Assembly (NCBI RefSeq): GCF_016405855.1
Contig: NZ_JAEFCA010000005.1
Coordinates: forward strand, 1-64,000
Direction of reading: 5' to 3'
From: Flavobacterium sp. IB48
GTDB lineage: Bacteria > Bacteroidota > Bacteroidia > Flavobacteriales > Flavobacteriaceae
Length of the DNA stretch: 64,000 bases
The notes under the pieces are model-generated. The model was not told the origin of the DNA. It ran no database searches and saw nothing but the letters and a program-made list of their open reading frames with translations. The position numbers were made by a program, and so were the translations under genes. Numbering within the stretch: the first letter of the stretch is position 1; each line of letters begins with the position of its first letter. Below are positions 56,594-64,000 of this stretch, piece by piece.

Positions 56594-56663
56594 CAAAATT
56601 ATCTAGAAACGACAGAGCTAAGCCTTCAAAAATTACCACAAAATGATACTATATTACCCTATA
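56594..56663 (-). promoter_or_regulatory. Shared-type promoter and operator of the hydroxyproline operon
   Basis: CAAAATTA (56594-56601) is a perfect inverted -7 box. The proximal half-site AAAATTACCA is at 56629-56638. The distal half-site TATATTACCC (56650-56659), preceded by TGATAC and followed by TATATA, is 21 bp away. The proximal core is 38 bp from the -7 box and 61 bp from the start codon. The distal site shares 14 identical bases with the site at 47987. Confidence 0.75.
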
Positions 56664-56720
56664 TAAAGACAAATGTCAAAAAACAGAACATTATAACATC
56701 ATTTTTTTAATCAAATACAA

Positions 56721-56728
56721 TATATTTG
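56721..56728 (+). promoter_or_regulatory. -7 promoter box of the AraC-type regulator gene
   Basis: TATATTTG matches TAnnTTTG exactly and lies 23 bp before the start codon at 56751. The operator of the divergent operon lies about 60-90 bp further upstream, so the regulator could also control its own gene. Confidence 0.5.
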
Positions 56729-56750
56729 ATAGTAACTAACTAACCACTAT

Positions 56751-57596
56751 ATGAAAGTTTTTCCATTCAAAATTCCAAAATCTGGAGAAGATCCCCTTAT
56801 TTATCAAGAAGATATAGAAGTATCATTTTATGATAAACTGCACCAGCATGAAGAAATTCAAATTAGTTTTATAGAAAAAGGAGAAGGAGCCGTTTTTGCC
56901 GGCGATACTATTTCGCAATATCGCGAGGGCGATATATTGGTAATTGGAAGCAATCTGCCCCATGTATTTAGAAGTGATGTTCAAGAAAATGTAATTTCTG
57001 TAATGCGAACTTTATTCTTTACTTTCAATTCGTTTGGGAAAGATTTTTTTGAGTTATCTACTTTCCGAAACATTCATCCTATTTTAGAAAGCAGCAAAAA
57101 TGGATTTATCATTCATAACGCACCAAAAAAAGTAGTCAAATATTTTAAGAAGTTACGAAAAGCCGACAGTTATACACGATTTATATTATTTCTTGATATT
57201 CTAAAATGGCTCTCAACATCTGAAACTACTCCGCTTTCTAATTATTTATATCAAAAGAAAATAACTGATAATGAAGGGAAAAGAATGCAGATTGTATTTG
57301 AATATGTTATGACTAACTTTCATAAAAACATAACGCTTGATGAAATTGCTTCGATAGCCAGTATGACCAAAAATGCTTTTTGTCGGTATTTTAAAGTCCG
57401 GACAAACAAATCTTTTTTTCAGTTTCTAATTGAAGTACGCATTGAGAGAGCCGCAAAATTATTATCTAATAATGAAGAACTCTCTGTTTTGGAAATTGCC
57501 GAATTATGCGGGTTCAATAATATTTCCAATTTTAATCGAAAGTTTAAAGAATTAAAACAGCTTTCTCCTTTGCAATATAGAAAGCTGAATTTGTAA
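56751..57596 (+). CDS. AraC-family regulator of the proline/hydroxyproline-peptide locus
   Basis: The 281-residue protein has an N-terminal cupin sensor (about 20-100, HQHEEIQISFIEKGEGAVFAGD, GSNLPHVFRSD) and a C-terminal AraC double HTH (about 183-281, ending in LCGFNNISNFNRKFKELKQ and SPLQYR). It is divergent from the hydroxyproline operon, with the operator between them. It is the only transcription factor gene in this region, so it is the natural candidate to bind the ATTACC direct repeats. The sensed compound may be hydroxyproline or an intermediate. Both statements are inference. Confidence 0.88.
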   Translation: MKVFPFKIPKSGEDPLIYQEDIEVSFYDKLHQHEEIQISFIEKGEGAVFAGDTISQYREGDILVIGSNLPHVFRSDVQENVISVMRTLFFTFNSFGKDFFELSTFRNIHPILESSKNGFIIHNAPKKVVKYFKKLRKADSYTRFILFLDILKWLSTSETTPLSNYLYQKKITDNEGKRMQIVFEYVMTNFHKNITLDEIASIASMTKNAFCRYFKVRTNKSFFQFLIEVRIERAAKLLSNNEELSVLEIAELCGFNNISNFNRKFKELKQLSPLQYRKLNL

Positions 57597-57807
57597 TTAT
57601 TCATTAATCAATATTTACAGCTATACGATTCGTAGACAAACTGTTGTTCTAAAGACATTCTTTGGGCTAAAAAAAGCTGTTTAATCTCATTATTTATAAA
57701 TGAGATCAAACATGCTTATTCCTAATACAATAGCGTAAAAAGTAAACTGGTATGGTCAAAAAATAGGGTGAAGAAAAAAAAAGTAAAAGTTTTACCATTT
57801 TTTTTTG

Positions 57808-57823
57808 TGATACTATATTATCC
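57808..57823. promoter_or_regulatory. Orphan copy of the operator half-site
   Basis: TGATACTATATTATCC differs at one base from the 16-base site at 56644-56659. No partner half-site lies at 21 bp and no start codon lies in the expected position. Confidence 0.45.
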
Positions 57824-58062
57824 ATTTCTTGATTAAATAATGCTTACAAGCATCAAAATTCTAAATCATTTATTTGAAATTACTTTCAATAAATTACTAT
57901 TAGAAGAAAATAAAATTAAGTTACCTATTCTCCAATTAGACAATTTACATTCTGTGTATATATTATCCTCTTTGCTTTTCAGATTGTTTAAAATCATCTC
58001 TCTTTTTTACCTCCAATTAAAAAAACTAGTAGGCACTGGTATGTAAAACTTAAGAACATTTA

Positions 58063-58070
58063 TACTTTTG
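58063..58070 (+). promoter_or_regulatory. Putative -7 promoter box for the six-hairpin gene
   Basis: TACTTTTG matches TAnnTTTG and is the only clear box upstream of the gene at 58390. It would leave a leader of about 310 bases. No -33 element is clear. Confidence 0.3.
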
Positions 58071-58389
58071 GATCTCGCATTTATCTATTTATCCAAACAA
58101 TTTGCACAAGCTCAAAACATTTTTTTAGGTTACAAAATAGAATAAAAGACAAAAAAACTAACGAAAAACTCAATTATTAACCTTGAAAACCAAACGAAGA
58201 AGCATGAATTATTAACTCAACAAGCATAAGAACCGAGCCGAATGTCTCGCAAAAAACAGCACTAACATTCTAAGAAGAAAAAAGAGCATTTCTGAGGTCA
58301 ACAATTTACCTGTGCTACTTACAGCATTATTCTGTAAAGCATAAAAAACTACACAACACACAACACAACAAATACAAAAAACAAACGCA

Positions 58390-60399
58390 ATGAAGCTATC
58401 TTCTGGAAAAAAACGCAAACCTTTTTTACTTACTCTTACTGCATTATTTTTTATTAGCAATATTGCATTTTCTCAAGACGATCAGCGATGGCAAATTAAT
58501 AACGATGGCACAATTTCTTGGCAAATAAACAATGCTATTCCGCATGATGACCATATCGAAATGAGCGGAAAAAAAATCTCATGCGTTTTAAGATACGGCG
58601 TAGCGGCAGATGGTTCTTTTCATGCTACTCGAAGTTTGATCTGGCCAATGCTCAGAACTGTTCCTAACAATACACATGCAAGTTTTACACGTCAATTTGC
58701 TCAAGATGCTTTTGATCTTGTAACTGTAAATTACAAACCAATTACAGGAGAGAAAACAGTCTCGATAACTCTTAACGGAACATTATTAATTAAAAGTAAA
58801 ACCAATGCTCTTGAACTTACTAGACAATTTTTTCCTTCTACAGCATTGGCAGGTTACAATGAAATTTACACTATTAAAAACACTTCTGAAAAAAACTCTA
58901 TCGTAGAAATTCCAAAATCAAATACGGTTTATACTTCAGATCCTACAAAAGGAACAGAAGGCAGTTACAAAATTCAGGTGCAATTATTTAATGACGGAAC
59001 TTTTAACCTAAAGCCCAACGAAAGTGTTACTTTTTCTGTTTTTTATTCTGGCGTTAAAACAAGCGAATCTGTTCCTGCTGTAAATGCCGAAGAAGAAAAA
59101 AACAAACGCATTGACTTAATCCGTGAAATTTGGAGCAAATTAATTTTGGAAACACCAGATCAAGTTTTAAATACTGAATTTGCTTTCGCGAAAATCAGAG
59201 CGGCTGAAAGTATTTTTGAAACCAAAAACGGTCCAATGCACGGTCCTGGAGGAGAATCGTATTATGCTGCAATCTGGGCAAACGATCAGGCCGAGTATGT
59301 TGGTCCGTTCTTTCCTTATTTGGGGTATGAGTATGGAAATCAAGCTTCATTGAATGCTTATCTCCAATTTGCAAAATTCATGAACAAAGACTACAAACCG
59401 ATTCCGAGTTCTATTGTTGCAGAAGGAACGGATATTTGGGCGGGCGCAGGAGATCGTGGTGATGGCGCAATGATTGCTTATGGAGCAGCTCGTTACGCAC
59501 TTTCAAGAGGAAATGTAGATGAAGCAAAACAATTATGGCCATTAATAGAATGGTGTTTGGAATATTGTCACAGAAAAATAAATGCTGAGGGCGTTGTCGC
59601 TTCAGATTCTGATGAATTAGAAGGACGTCTACCCGCTGGAAAAGCCAACCTTAATACTTCTTCTCTGTATTGTGATGCATTAAACTCAGCAATTTATTTA
59701 GGTAAGGTTTTAGGAAAAAATGAAAGTCTGCTTAAAACGTATAAAACCGAAGCTGAGAAATTAAAGACTGCAATTGAGAACTATTTTGGCGCTAAAGTCG
59801 AAGGTTTTGAAACCTACAAATATTATAAAGAAAATGATGTTTTAAGAGCTTGGATTTGCACACCGCTTACTATGGGAATTTATGATCGAAAAGATGGAAC
59901 TATAGATGCTTTATTTTCTCCTAGATTATGGACTAAAGATGGTTTGGCAAGTATAGCGGGAGATAAAATATTTTGGGATCGATCTACTTTATATGCTTTA
60001 AGAGGAGTTCTTGCTGCTGGCGAAACAGATAAAGCACTTGATTTTTTACATTATTATTCTAACCGACGTTTATTGGGCGATCACGTTCCATACCCTGTAG
60101 AAGCGTATCCAGAAGGCGATCAGCGTCATCTTTCGGCCGAAAGCGGTTTATATTGCCGAATATTTACAGAAGGATTATTTGGTATTCGTCCGACAGGCTT
60201 ACACAGTTTCGATTTTACGCCACGTCTTCCTAAAAATTGGTCTATTATGAAACTGAAGAGCATTCATGCTTTTGAACGCGATTTTGATATTACAGTTGAA
60301 AGAGCTGGCAAAAACCTAAGGTTAAAAATAACTGATGGGAAAAAGCTAGCAATCAATAAAATTATTAAAGATGGCACGACGATAAATATTAAGTTATAA
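58390..60399 (+). CDS. Secreted six-hairpin (alpha/alpha)6 glycosidase-like protein
   Basis: The 669-residue protein has a signal peptide (about 1-29, ending IAFSQ). An N-terminal beta-sandwich follows (about 30-230). A helical (alpha/alpha)6 barrel (about 240-600) contains GPGGESYYAAIWANDQAEY, AGAGDRGDGAMIAYGAARYAL and FWDRSTLYALRGVLAAGE, and a short beta domain follows. This is the layout of six-hairpin glycosidases such as GH65, GH78 or related families, but I cannot fix the family. Acidic residues in the WANDQAEY and AEGTDIWAGAGDRGD segments are candidate catalytic groups. It is followed by its own terminator. Confidence 0.65.
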   Translation: MKLSSGKKRKPFLLTLTALFFISNIAFSQDDQRWQINNDGTISWQINNAIPHDDHIEMSGKKISCVLRYGVAADGSFHATRSLIWPMLRTVPNNTHASFTRQFAQDAFDLVTVNYKPITGEKTVSITLNGTLLIKSKTNALELTRQFFPSTALAGYNEIYTIKNTSEKNSIVEIPKSNTVYTSDPTKGTEGSYKIQVQLFNDGTFNLKPNESVTFSVFYSGVKTSESVPAVNAEEEKNKRIDLIREIWSKLILETPDQVLNTEFAFAKIRAAESIFETKNGPMHGPGGESYYAAIWANDQAEYVGPFFPYLGYEYGNQASLNAYLQFAKFMNKDYKPIPSSIVAEGTDIWAGAGDRGDGAMIAYGAARYALSRGNVDEAKQLWPLIEWCLEYCHRKINAEGVVASDSDELEGRLPAGKANLNTSSLYCDALNSAIYLGKVLGKNESLLKTYKTEAEKLKTAIENYFGAKVEGFETYKYYKENDVLRAWICTPLTMGIYDRKDGTIDALFSPRLWTKDGLASIAGDKIFWDRSTLYALRGVLAAGETDKALDFLHYYSNRRLLGDHVPYPVEAYPEGDQRHLSAESGLYCRIFTEGLFGIRPTGLHSFDFTPRLPKNWSIMKLKSIHAFERDFDITVERAGKNLRLKITDGKKLAINKIIKDGTTINIKL

Positions 60400-60426
60400 T
60401 TTTTTTTGAATTATTGTTTTTTAATA

Positions 60427-60466
60427 CAAGCCTCCAAAATACATTTTTGGAGGTTTGTTTTTTTTT
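60427..60466 (+). terminator. Terminator of the six-hairpin gene
   Basis: CCTCCAAAA (60431-60439) and TTTTGGAGG (60445-60453) form a perfect stem with a 5-base loop, followed by TTTG and a long T-run. Confidence 0.93.
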
Positions 60467-60571
60467 AAATAGTCTTTTACTCAGATATAGCACATTTCAT
60501 TCGTAAAGTATAGCTGAAAAGACGTACGGCAGTGTGTGTCTTTAGAATATTGGGACAATAATAGCAAATCT

Positions 60572-63520
60572 CTATTTCAAAGCCTTAAATAATATTTCCA
60601 CAGGATGTTGTGCCTTTCGTCCTGTTCCATCTGCAATTTGATGTCTGCAACTTGTTCCTGGAGCAGCAATTAAAGTAACACTTTCTTCTGCCCTAATTGC
60701 GGGAAACAAAACCAATTCACCAATTTTCATCGAAATATCATAATGCTCTTTTTCATAACCAAACGAACCTGCCATTCCGCAGCAGCCGCTTGGGATATTT
60801 AAAACAGTATAGTTCTTTGGCAATGAAAGTATCTTTTTAAGTGGCACTAAAGACGATAAACTTTTCTGAAAACAATGTCCATGCATACGCACTCTTTCTG
60901 TCTTTTCTGTAAAACTAGTAGGCAAAATACGTTTAGCTTCCAATTCTTTAGCTAAAAACTCTTCAATTAAAAAAGTTTTCGTTGCAAATTGTTTTGCTTT
61001 TTCTTTGAGATCGCCACGACACAAATCAGGATATTCATCACGAAATGAAAGTATTGCAGAAGGTTCAATTCCAATTAAAATTCCATCAGTTGGAATTGCT
61101 GCTTCAAAGTCTTTTGTGTTTTGTTCTGCAATTTCTCGTGCTTCTTTTAGCATTCCTTTTGATAAATAAGTTCTTCCGCTTATTCCAATTTTAGGAATCT
61201 CAACCTTATAACCTAATCTGTTTAAAAGTTTTACAGCGGTTTGTCCTATTTCGACATCAAAATAATTCAGAAATTCATCATTATACAAATACACAATTCC
61301 ATTATTAAAATCACCAATTTGGCTATAGCTTTTCATCCATTTGCCAAAAGTAATTTTATGCATTAAAGGCAATTGTCTTTCTAGGGTAAAACCAGTTCCT
61401 CTTTTAATCCAATTTCCTAGAATTCCTTTCGCAGATAAATTATATAGCCACGGAGCTGAAGCGAATAATTGATTTATTTTTGGCGTATTTCCAATTAGTT
61501 TAGATCTAAATTTTACTCCGTTTTTATCCTGATACTGCTGTAAAGTTTCGGCTTTCAATTTTGCCATATCCACATTTGAAGGACATTCTGATTTGCATCC
61601 TTTACAGCTTAAACATAAATCCAAAACGTCAAGCAAATTTTCATCATCAAACCGATTTGCTTTCGTTGAGTTTGTAATAGTCTCTCTAAGCATATTGGCG
61701 CGCGCTCGAGTCGTATGTTTTTCGTCTCGAGTTGCCATATAACTTGGACACATTGTTCCGCCACTTTTTTCTGTTTTTCTGCAATCTCCAGATCCGTTGC
61801 ACATTTCGGTGGCACGAAGAATTCCGTTATGATCTGAAAAATCAAAATACGTATCAGGCATTGGCGTATCTTGGCCTGCTTTATATCGCAGACTTGTGTC
61901 CATTGGTGGCGTATTCACAATTTTTCCAGGATTGAAAACACCCCAAGGATCCCAAACATTTTTTATCTGAATAAACAGCTGATAAATTTCATCTCCAAGC
62001 ATCAACGGAATAAACTCTCCACGAAGTCTTCCATCACCATGTTCACCACTTAAAGAACCTTTATATTTTTTAACCAAATGCGCTATATCTGTTGCAATAG
62101 TTCTAAAAAGAGCCGTTCCTTCTTTGGTTTTTAAATCTATAATCGGACGCAAATGCAATTCGCCAGTAGCAGCATGCGCATAATGCACACAGTTTAAATT
62201 TCTTTCTTTTAAAATCGCATTAAAATCTGCTATAAAATCAGGCAAATCATTTACGTCTACGGCTGTATCTTCAATCACCGCAACTGCTTTTGCATCTCCT
62301 GGAATATTCGATAATAAGCCTAATCCAGCTTTTCTTAATGCCCAAACTTTATTGGTGTCTTCACCATAAACAATTGGGAAATGATAACCTAGATTTTTAG
62401 ATCGCATTAAAGCTTCCATCTCTTCTGCAATCTTCTCGATTTCTTCTTGCGAATCTCTCAAAAATTCGACAGCCAAAATAGCCTGAGGATCGCCCTTCAC
62501 AAAAAAGCGATTCTTGCTTTGTTCTATATTTTCTTTGGTGCATTCTAAAATATAGTGGTCAATTAATTCTACACTATCAGGATTAAACTTCAATGCTTCA
62601 ATATTCGCTTTTAAAGATTCATGAATGCTTTCGAAATGAACGCAAATCAATGCTGAAAAAGGTTTTAAAGCATCAACCAGATTTAATTTTATCGCTGTCG
62701 AAAAAAACAAAGTTCCTTCAGATCCTGCAATCAATTTACAGAAATTAAACTTTTCTGAGGAATCTATAAAAGGCGAACTATCGGCCAATAAATCTAAAGC
62801 GTAACCTGTATTTCTTCTTGGAATTGTTTTTTTAGGAAAATTGGCTTCAAATAAATTTCTATTATTTTCAGATGAAAGTATTTCTTTCGCTTGAACGTAA
62901 ATTGCTTGTTCTAATGTACTAACAACATTAATTCCGTTGCATTTATCTTCAAATTCAGCATTTGTTAAAGCGCCAAAAACGACTTCATTTCCATCTGCCA
63001 GAAAACCTTTTATTTCAAGAACATGCTCACGTGTTGATCCATATACAACAGAACGTGCTCCACAAGCATTATTTCCAACCATTCCGCCAATCATGCAGCG
63101 ATTACTGGTAGAAGTTTCTGGTCCGAAAAAAAGTCCGTAAGATTTCAAATAAAGATTCAGTTCATCGCGAATTACACCTGGTTCAACCCAAGCCGATTTC
63201 TCGCTTTGATTTACCGAAATAATCTTAGTAAATTCTTGTGAAATATCTACAACAATGCCATTTCCAACTACTTGCCCTGCAAGCGAAGTTCCGGCTGCAC
63301 GCGGAATAATACTGCTTTTGTTTTCTTTAGCAAAAAGAATAATTTTTTGAATGTCTTCTTTCGTTTTCGGAACTGCCACAGCCAAAGGCATTTCTTTGTA
63401 AGCGCTTGCATCAGTGGCATAAAGTAGACGCATCGTATGATCGTAAAATAATTTGCCCTCTAATTCCTTTTCTAAACCTTCGAGTTTAGAAGAAATCTTT
63501 GGAAGGATATTATTATTCAT
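60572..63520 (-). CDS. YdiJ-type FAD/Fe-S D-2-hydroxyacid dehydrogenase
   Basis: The 982-residue cytosolic protein fuses a GlcD-like flavin half to a GlcF-like iron-sulfur half. The flavin part has the FAD-binding segment IPRAAGTSLAGQVVG (about 73-87) and the C-terminal oxidase domain with GELHLRPI and GSLSGEHGDGRLRGE. The iron-sulfur part has CNGSGDCRKTEKSGGTMCP and CLSCKGCKSECPSN clusters, then the CCG domain with HGHCFQKSL and PSGCCGMAGSFGYE. YdiJ homologues oxidise D-2-hydroxyglutarate or D-lactate and pass electrons to the respiratory chain. The length is close to E. coli YdiJ. The substrate is not decided here. Confidence 0.88.
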   Translation of the reverse strand: MNNNILPKISSKLEGLEKELEGKLFYDHTMRLLYATDASAYKEMPLAVAVPKTKEDIQKIILFAKENKSSIIPRAAGTSLAGQVVGNGIVVDISQEFTKIISVNQSEKSAWVEPGVIRDELNLYLKSYGLFFGPETSTSNRCMIGGMVGNNACGARSVVYGSTREHVLEIKGFLADGNEVVFGALTNAEFEDKCNGINVVSTLEQAIYVQAKEILSSENNRNLFEANFPKKTIPRRNTGYALDLLADSSPFIDSSEKFNFCKLIAGSEGTLFFSTAIKLNLVDALKPFSALICVHFESIHESLKANIEALKFNPDSVELIDHYILECTKENIEQSKNRFFVKGDPQAILAVEFLRDSQEEIEKIAEEMEALMRSKNLGYHFPIVYGEDTNKVWALRKAGLGLLSNIPGDAKAVAVIEDTAVDVNDLPDFIADFNAILKERNLNCVHYAHAATGELHLRPIIDLKTKEGTALFRTIATDIAHLVKKYKGSLSGEHGDGRLRGEFIPLMLGDEIYQLFIQIKNVWDPWGVFNPGKIVNTPPMDTSLRYKAGQDTPMPDTYFDFSDHNGILRATEMCNGSGDCRKTEKSGGTMCPSYMATRDEKHTTRARANMLRETITNSTKANRFDDENLLDVLDLCLSCKGCKSECPSNVDMAKLKAETLQQYQDKNGVKFRSKLIGNTPKINQLFASAPWLYNLSAKGILGNWIKRGTGFTLERQLPLMHKITFGKWMKSYSQIGDFNNGIVYLYNDEFLNYFDVEIGQTAVKLLNRLGYKVEIPKIGISGRTYLSKGMLKEAREIAEQNTKDFEAAIPTDGILIGIEPSAILSFRDEYPDLCRGDLKEKAKQFATKTFLIEEFLAKELEAKRILPTSFTEKTERVRMHGHCFQKSLSSLVPLKKILSLPKNYTVLNIPSGCCGMAGSFGYEKEHYDISMKIGELVLFPAIRAEESVTLIAAPGTSCRHQIADGTGRKAQHPVEILFKALK

Positions 63521-63544
63521 TTTTATCTCTTGTTAACTATTGTT

Positions 63545-63692
63545 TTAACACACAGAAACATAGATTCTTATTCCTAAAAACGGCAACAAAAATAGACTCA
63601 TTTCTTCACATAGTCCCGATAGCTATCGGGATGCTTTCATGTTAAGCGAAACACATCTTCTTGTAAAATAAAAATCTATGTTTCTGTGTATT
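63545..63692. repeat. Palindromic intergenic repeat element (about 148 bp)
   Basis: The outer arms ACACAGAAACATAGATT near 63549-63566 and AATCTATGTTTCTGTGT near 63673-63689 are complementary over about 17 bp and pair further with few mismatches. In the middle lies the perfect palindrome CCCGATAGCTATCGGG (63615-63630), a common intergenic motif in Flavobacterium as I remember it. The element carries no coding frame and looks like a REP- or MITE-like repeat. Confidence 0.65.
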
Positions 63693-63701
63693 AAAAAAAA
63701 A

Positions 63702-64000
63702 CTATAATTCGCTTAATGCGACATCTAATAATTCAACCAATTCATCAGCATTTTGTTTGTTGAATGGCATTGGCGGTTTTATCTTTAAAACATTATGCAA
63801 AGGTCCGTCTGTACTCAACAAATAGCCTTTTGCTTTTAGTTTTTCAACAACAATATCAATTTCAGGAATAGCCGGTTCCATCGTAATTCTGTCTTTTACC
63901 ATTTCTGCACCAATAAACAAACCATGCCCTCGAACATCACTTATAATTGGGTATTTGGCCATTAGGCCTTTTAATCCATCCATCAAGTAATTTCCAGTTT
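63702..64000 (-). CDS. Class III PLP-dependent aminotransferase, C-terminal part (cut by window edge)
   Basis: Only the last 99 or so residues are present, and the frame remains open to the right edge of the window. The text HPII-like YPIISDVRGHGLFIGAEMV, LSTDGPLHNVLKIKPPMPF and the closing ELVELLDVALSEL match the small C-terminal domain of class III aminotransferases (alanine-glyoxylate, GABA or phosphoethanolamine-lyase types). The active-site lysine is outside the window, so the substrate class cannot be judged. The stop codon is at 63702. Confidence 0.85.
   Translation of the reverse strand, partial: TGNYLMDGLKGLMAKYPIISDVRGHGLFIGAEMVKDRITMEPAIPEIDIVVEKLKAKGYLLSTDGPLHNVLKIKPPMPFNKQNADELVELLDVALSEL

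Larger units (their letters stand above)
57597..58389. other. Intergenic region between the AraC-type gene and the six-hairpin gene
   Basis: Almost 800 bp of AT-rich DNA. It contains a weak inverted repeat ATCTCATT/AATGAGAT (57684-57706) without a T-run, an orphan operator-like sequence (57808-57823) and a TAnnTTTG box (58063-58070). A low-complexity ACACAAC stretch (about 58350-58375) lies just before the next gene. A 68-codon frame at 57840-58046 has no gene-like features. Confidence 0.5.

Noticed and set aside
57840..58046. A 68-codon open frame on the plus strand between the AraC gene and the six-hairpin gene
   Set aside because: It has no recognisable domain or signal peptide, is rich in Ile, Leu and Lys as expected from AT-rich noncoding DNA, and has no promoter close to it.

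Overview
The window looks like a chromosomal segment of a Flavobacterium-type member of the Bacteroidota. The evidence is the AT-rich DNA, several TAnnTTTG (-7) promoter boxes in place of the E. coli type, two SusC/SusD pairs, a hybrid two-component sensor of the polysaccharide-locus kind, and a protease with a type IX secretion C-terminal domain. The left edge carries what looks like the promoter and leader of an rRNA operon that runs out of the window.

Layout. (1) 1-1700: rRNA-type promoter on the minus strand, an AT-rich gap, and an AraC-family regulator. (2) 1746-13275, all minus: a 13-gene urease run (ureA, ureB, ureC, a small beta-barrel, ureE, ureF, ureG, ureD, a UreH-like metal permease, a urea transporter, a TonB-dependent receptor, a DUF2490-like protein, and a triple-domain RidA protein). 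(3) 13276-16419: a secreted hypothetical protein, a tandem poly(A) repeat, an NADP-binding protein and an outer-membrane barrel. (4) 16420-31639: a beta-1,4-galactan utilisation locus (SusC, SusD, SusE, two GH53 galactanases, a GH2 beta-galactosidase) with its divergent hybrid two-component regulator. (5) 31648-36182: a molybdenum-cofactor-fold protein, a di-haem cytochrome c peroxidase, and a molybdate ABC transporter with a stand-alone Mop protein. (6) 36362-57596: a proline/hydroxyproline-peptide locus. It holds an S37 peptidase, a prolidase-like M24 peptidase, a T9SS-secreted M43 metalloprotease, a second SusC/SusD pair, and a six-gene operon of DPP-IV, aminopeptidase P and a complete 4-hydroxyproline catabolic pathway, with a divergent AraC-type regulator. 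(7) 58390-64000: a six-hairpin glycosidase-like protein, a YdiJ-type FAD/Fe-S dehydrogenase and the end of a class III aminotransferase.

The most notable result is that region 6 reads as one collagen/gelatin utilisation system. The gene content goes from extracellular proteolysis, through outer-membrane peptide uptake and periplasmic and cytosolic Pro-specific trimming, to conversion of hydroxyproline to 2-oxoglutarate. Four separate minus-strand transcription units in it share one promoter layout. Each has a -7-like box, an ATTACC-type half-site whose core lies exactly 38 bp from that box, and a second half-site 21 bp further upstream. This is the spacing expected of an AraC-family activator, and the AraC gene at 56751 is the obvious candidate. 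I have not found this regulon described, but I could not search for it.

Functions are assigned by reading motifs. No database search was possible.
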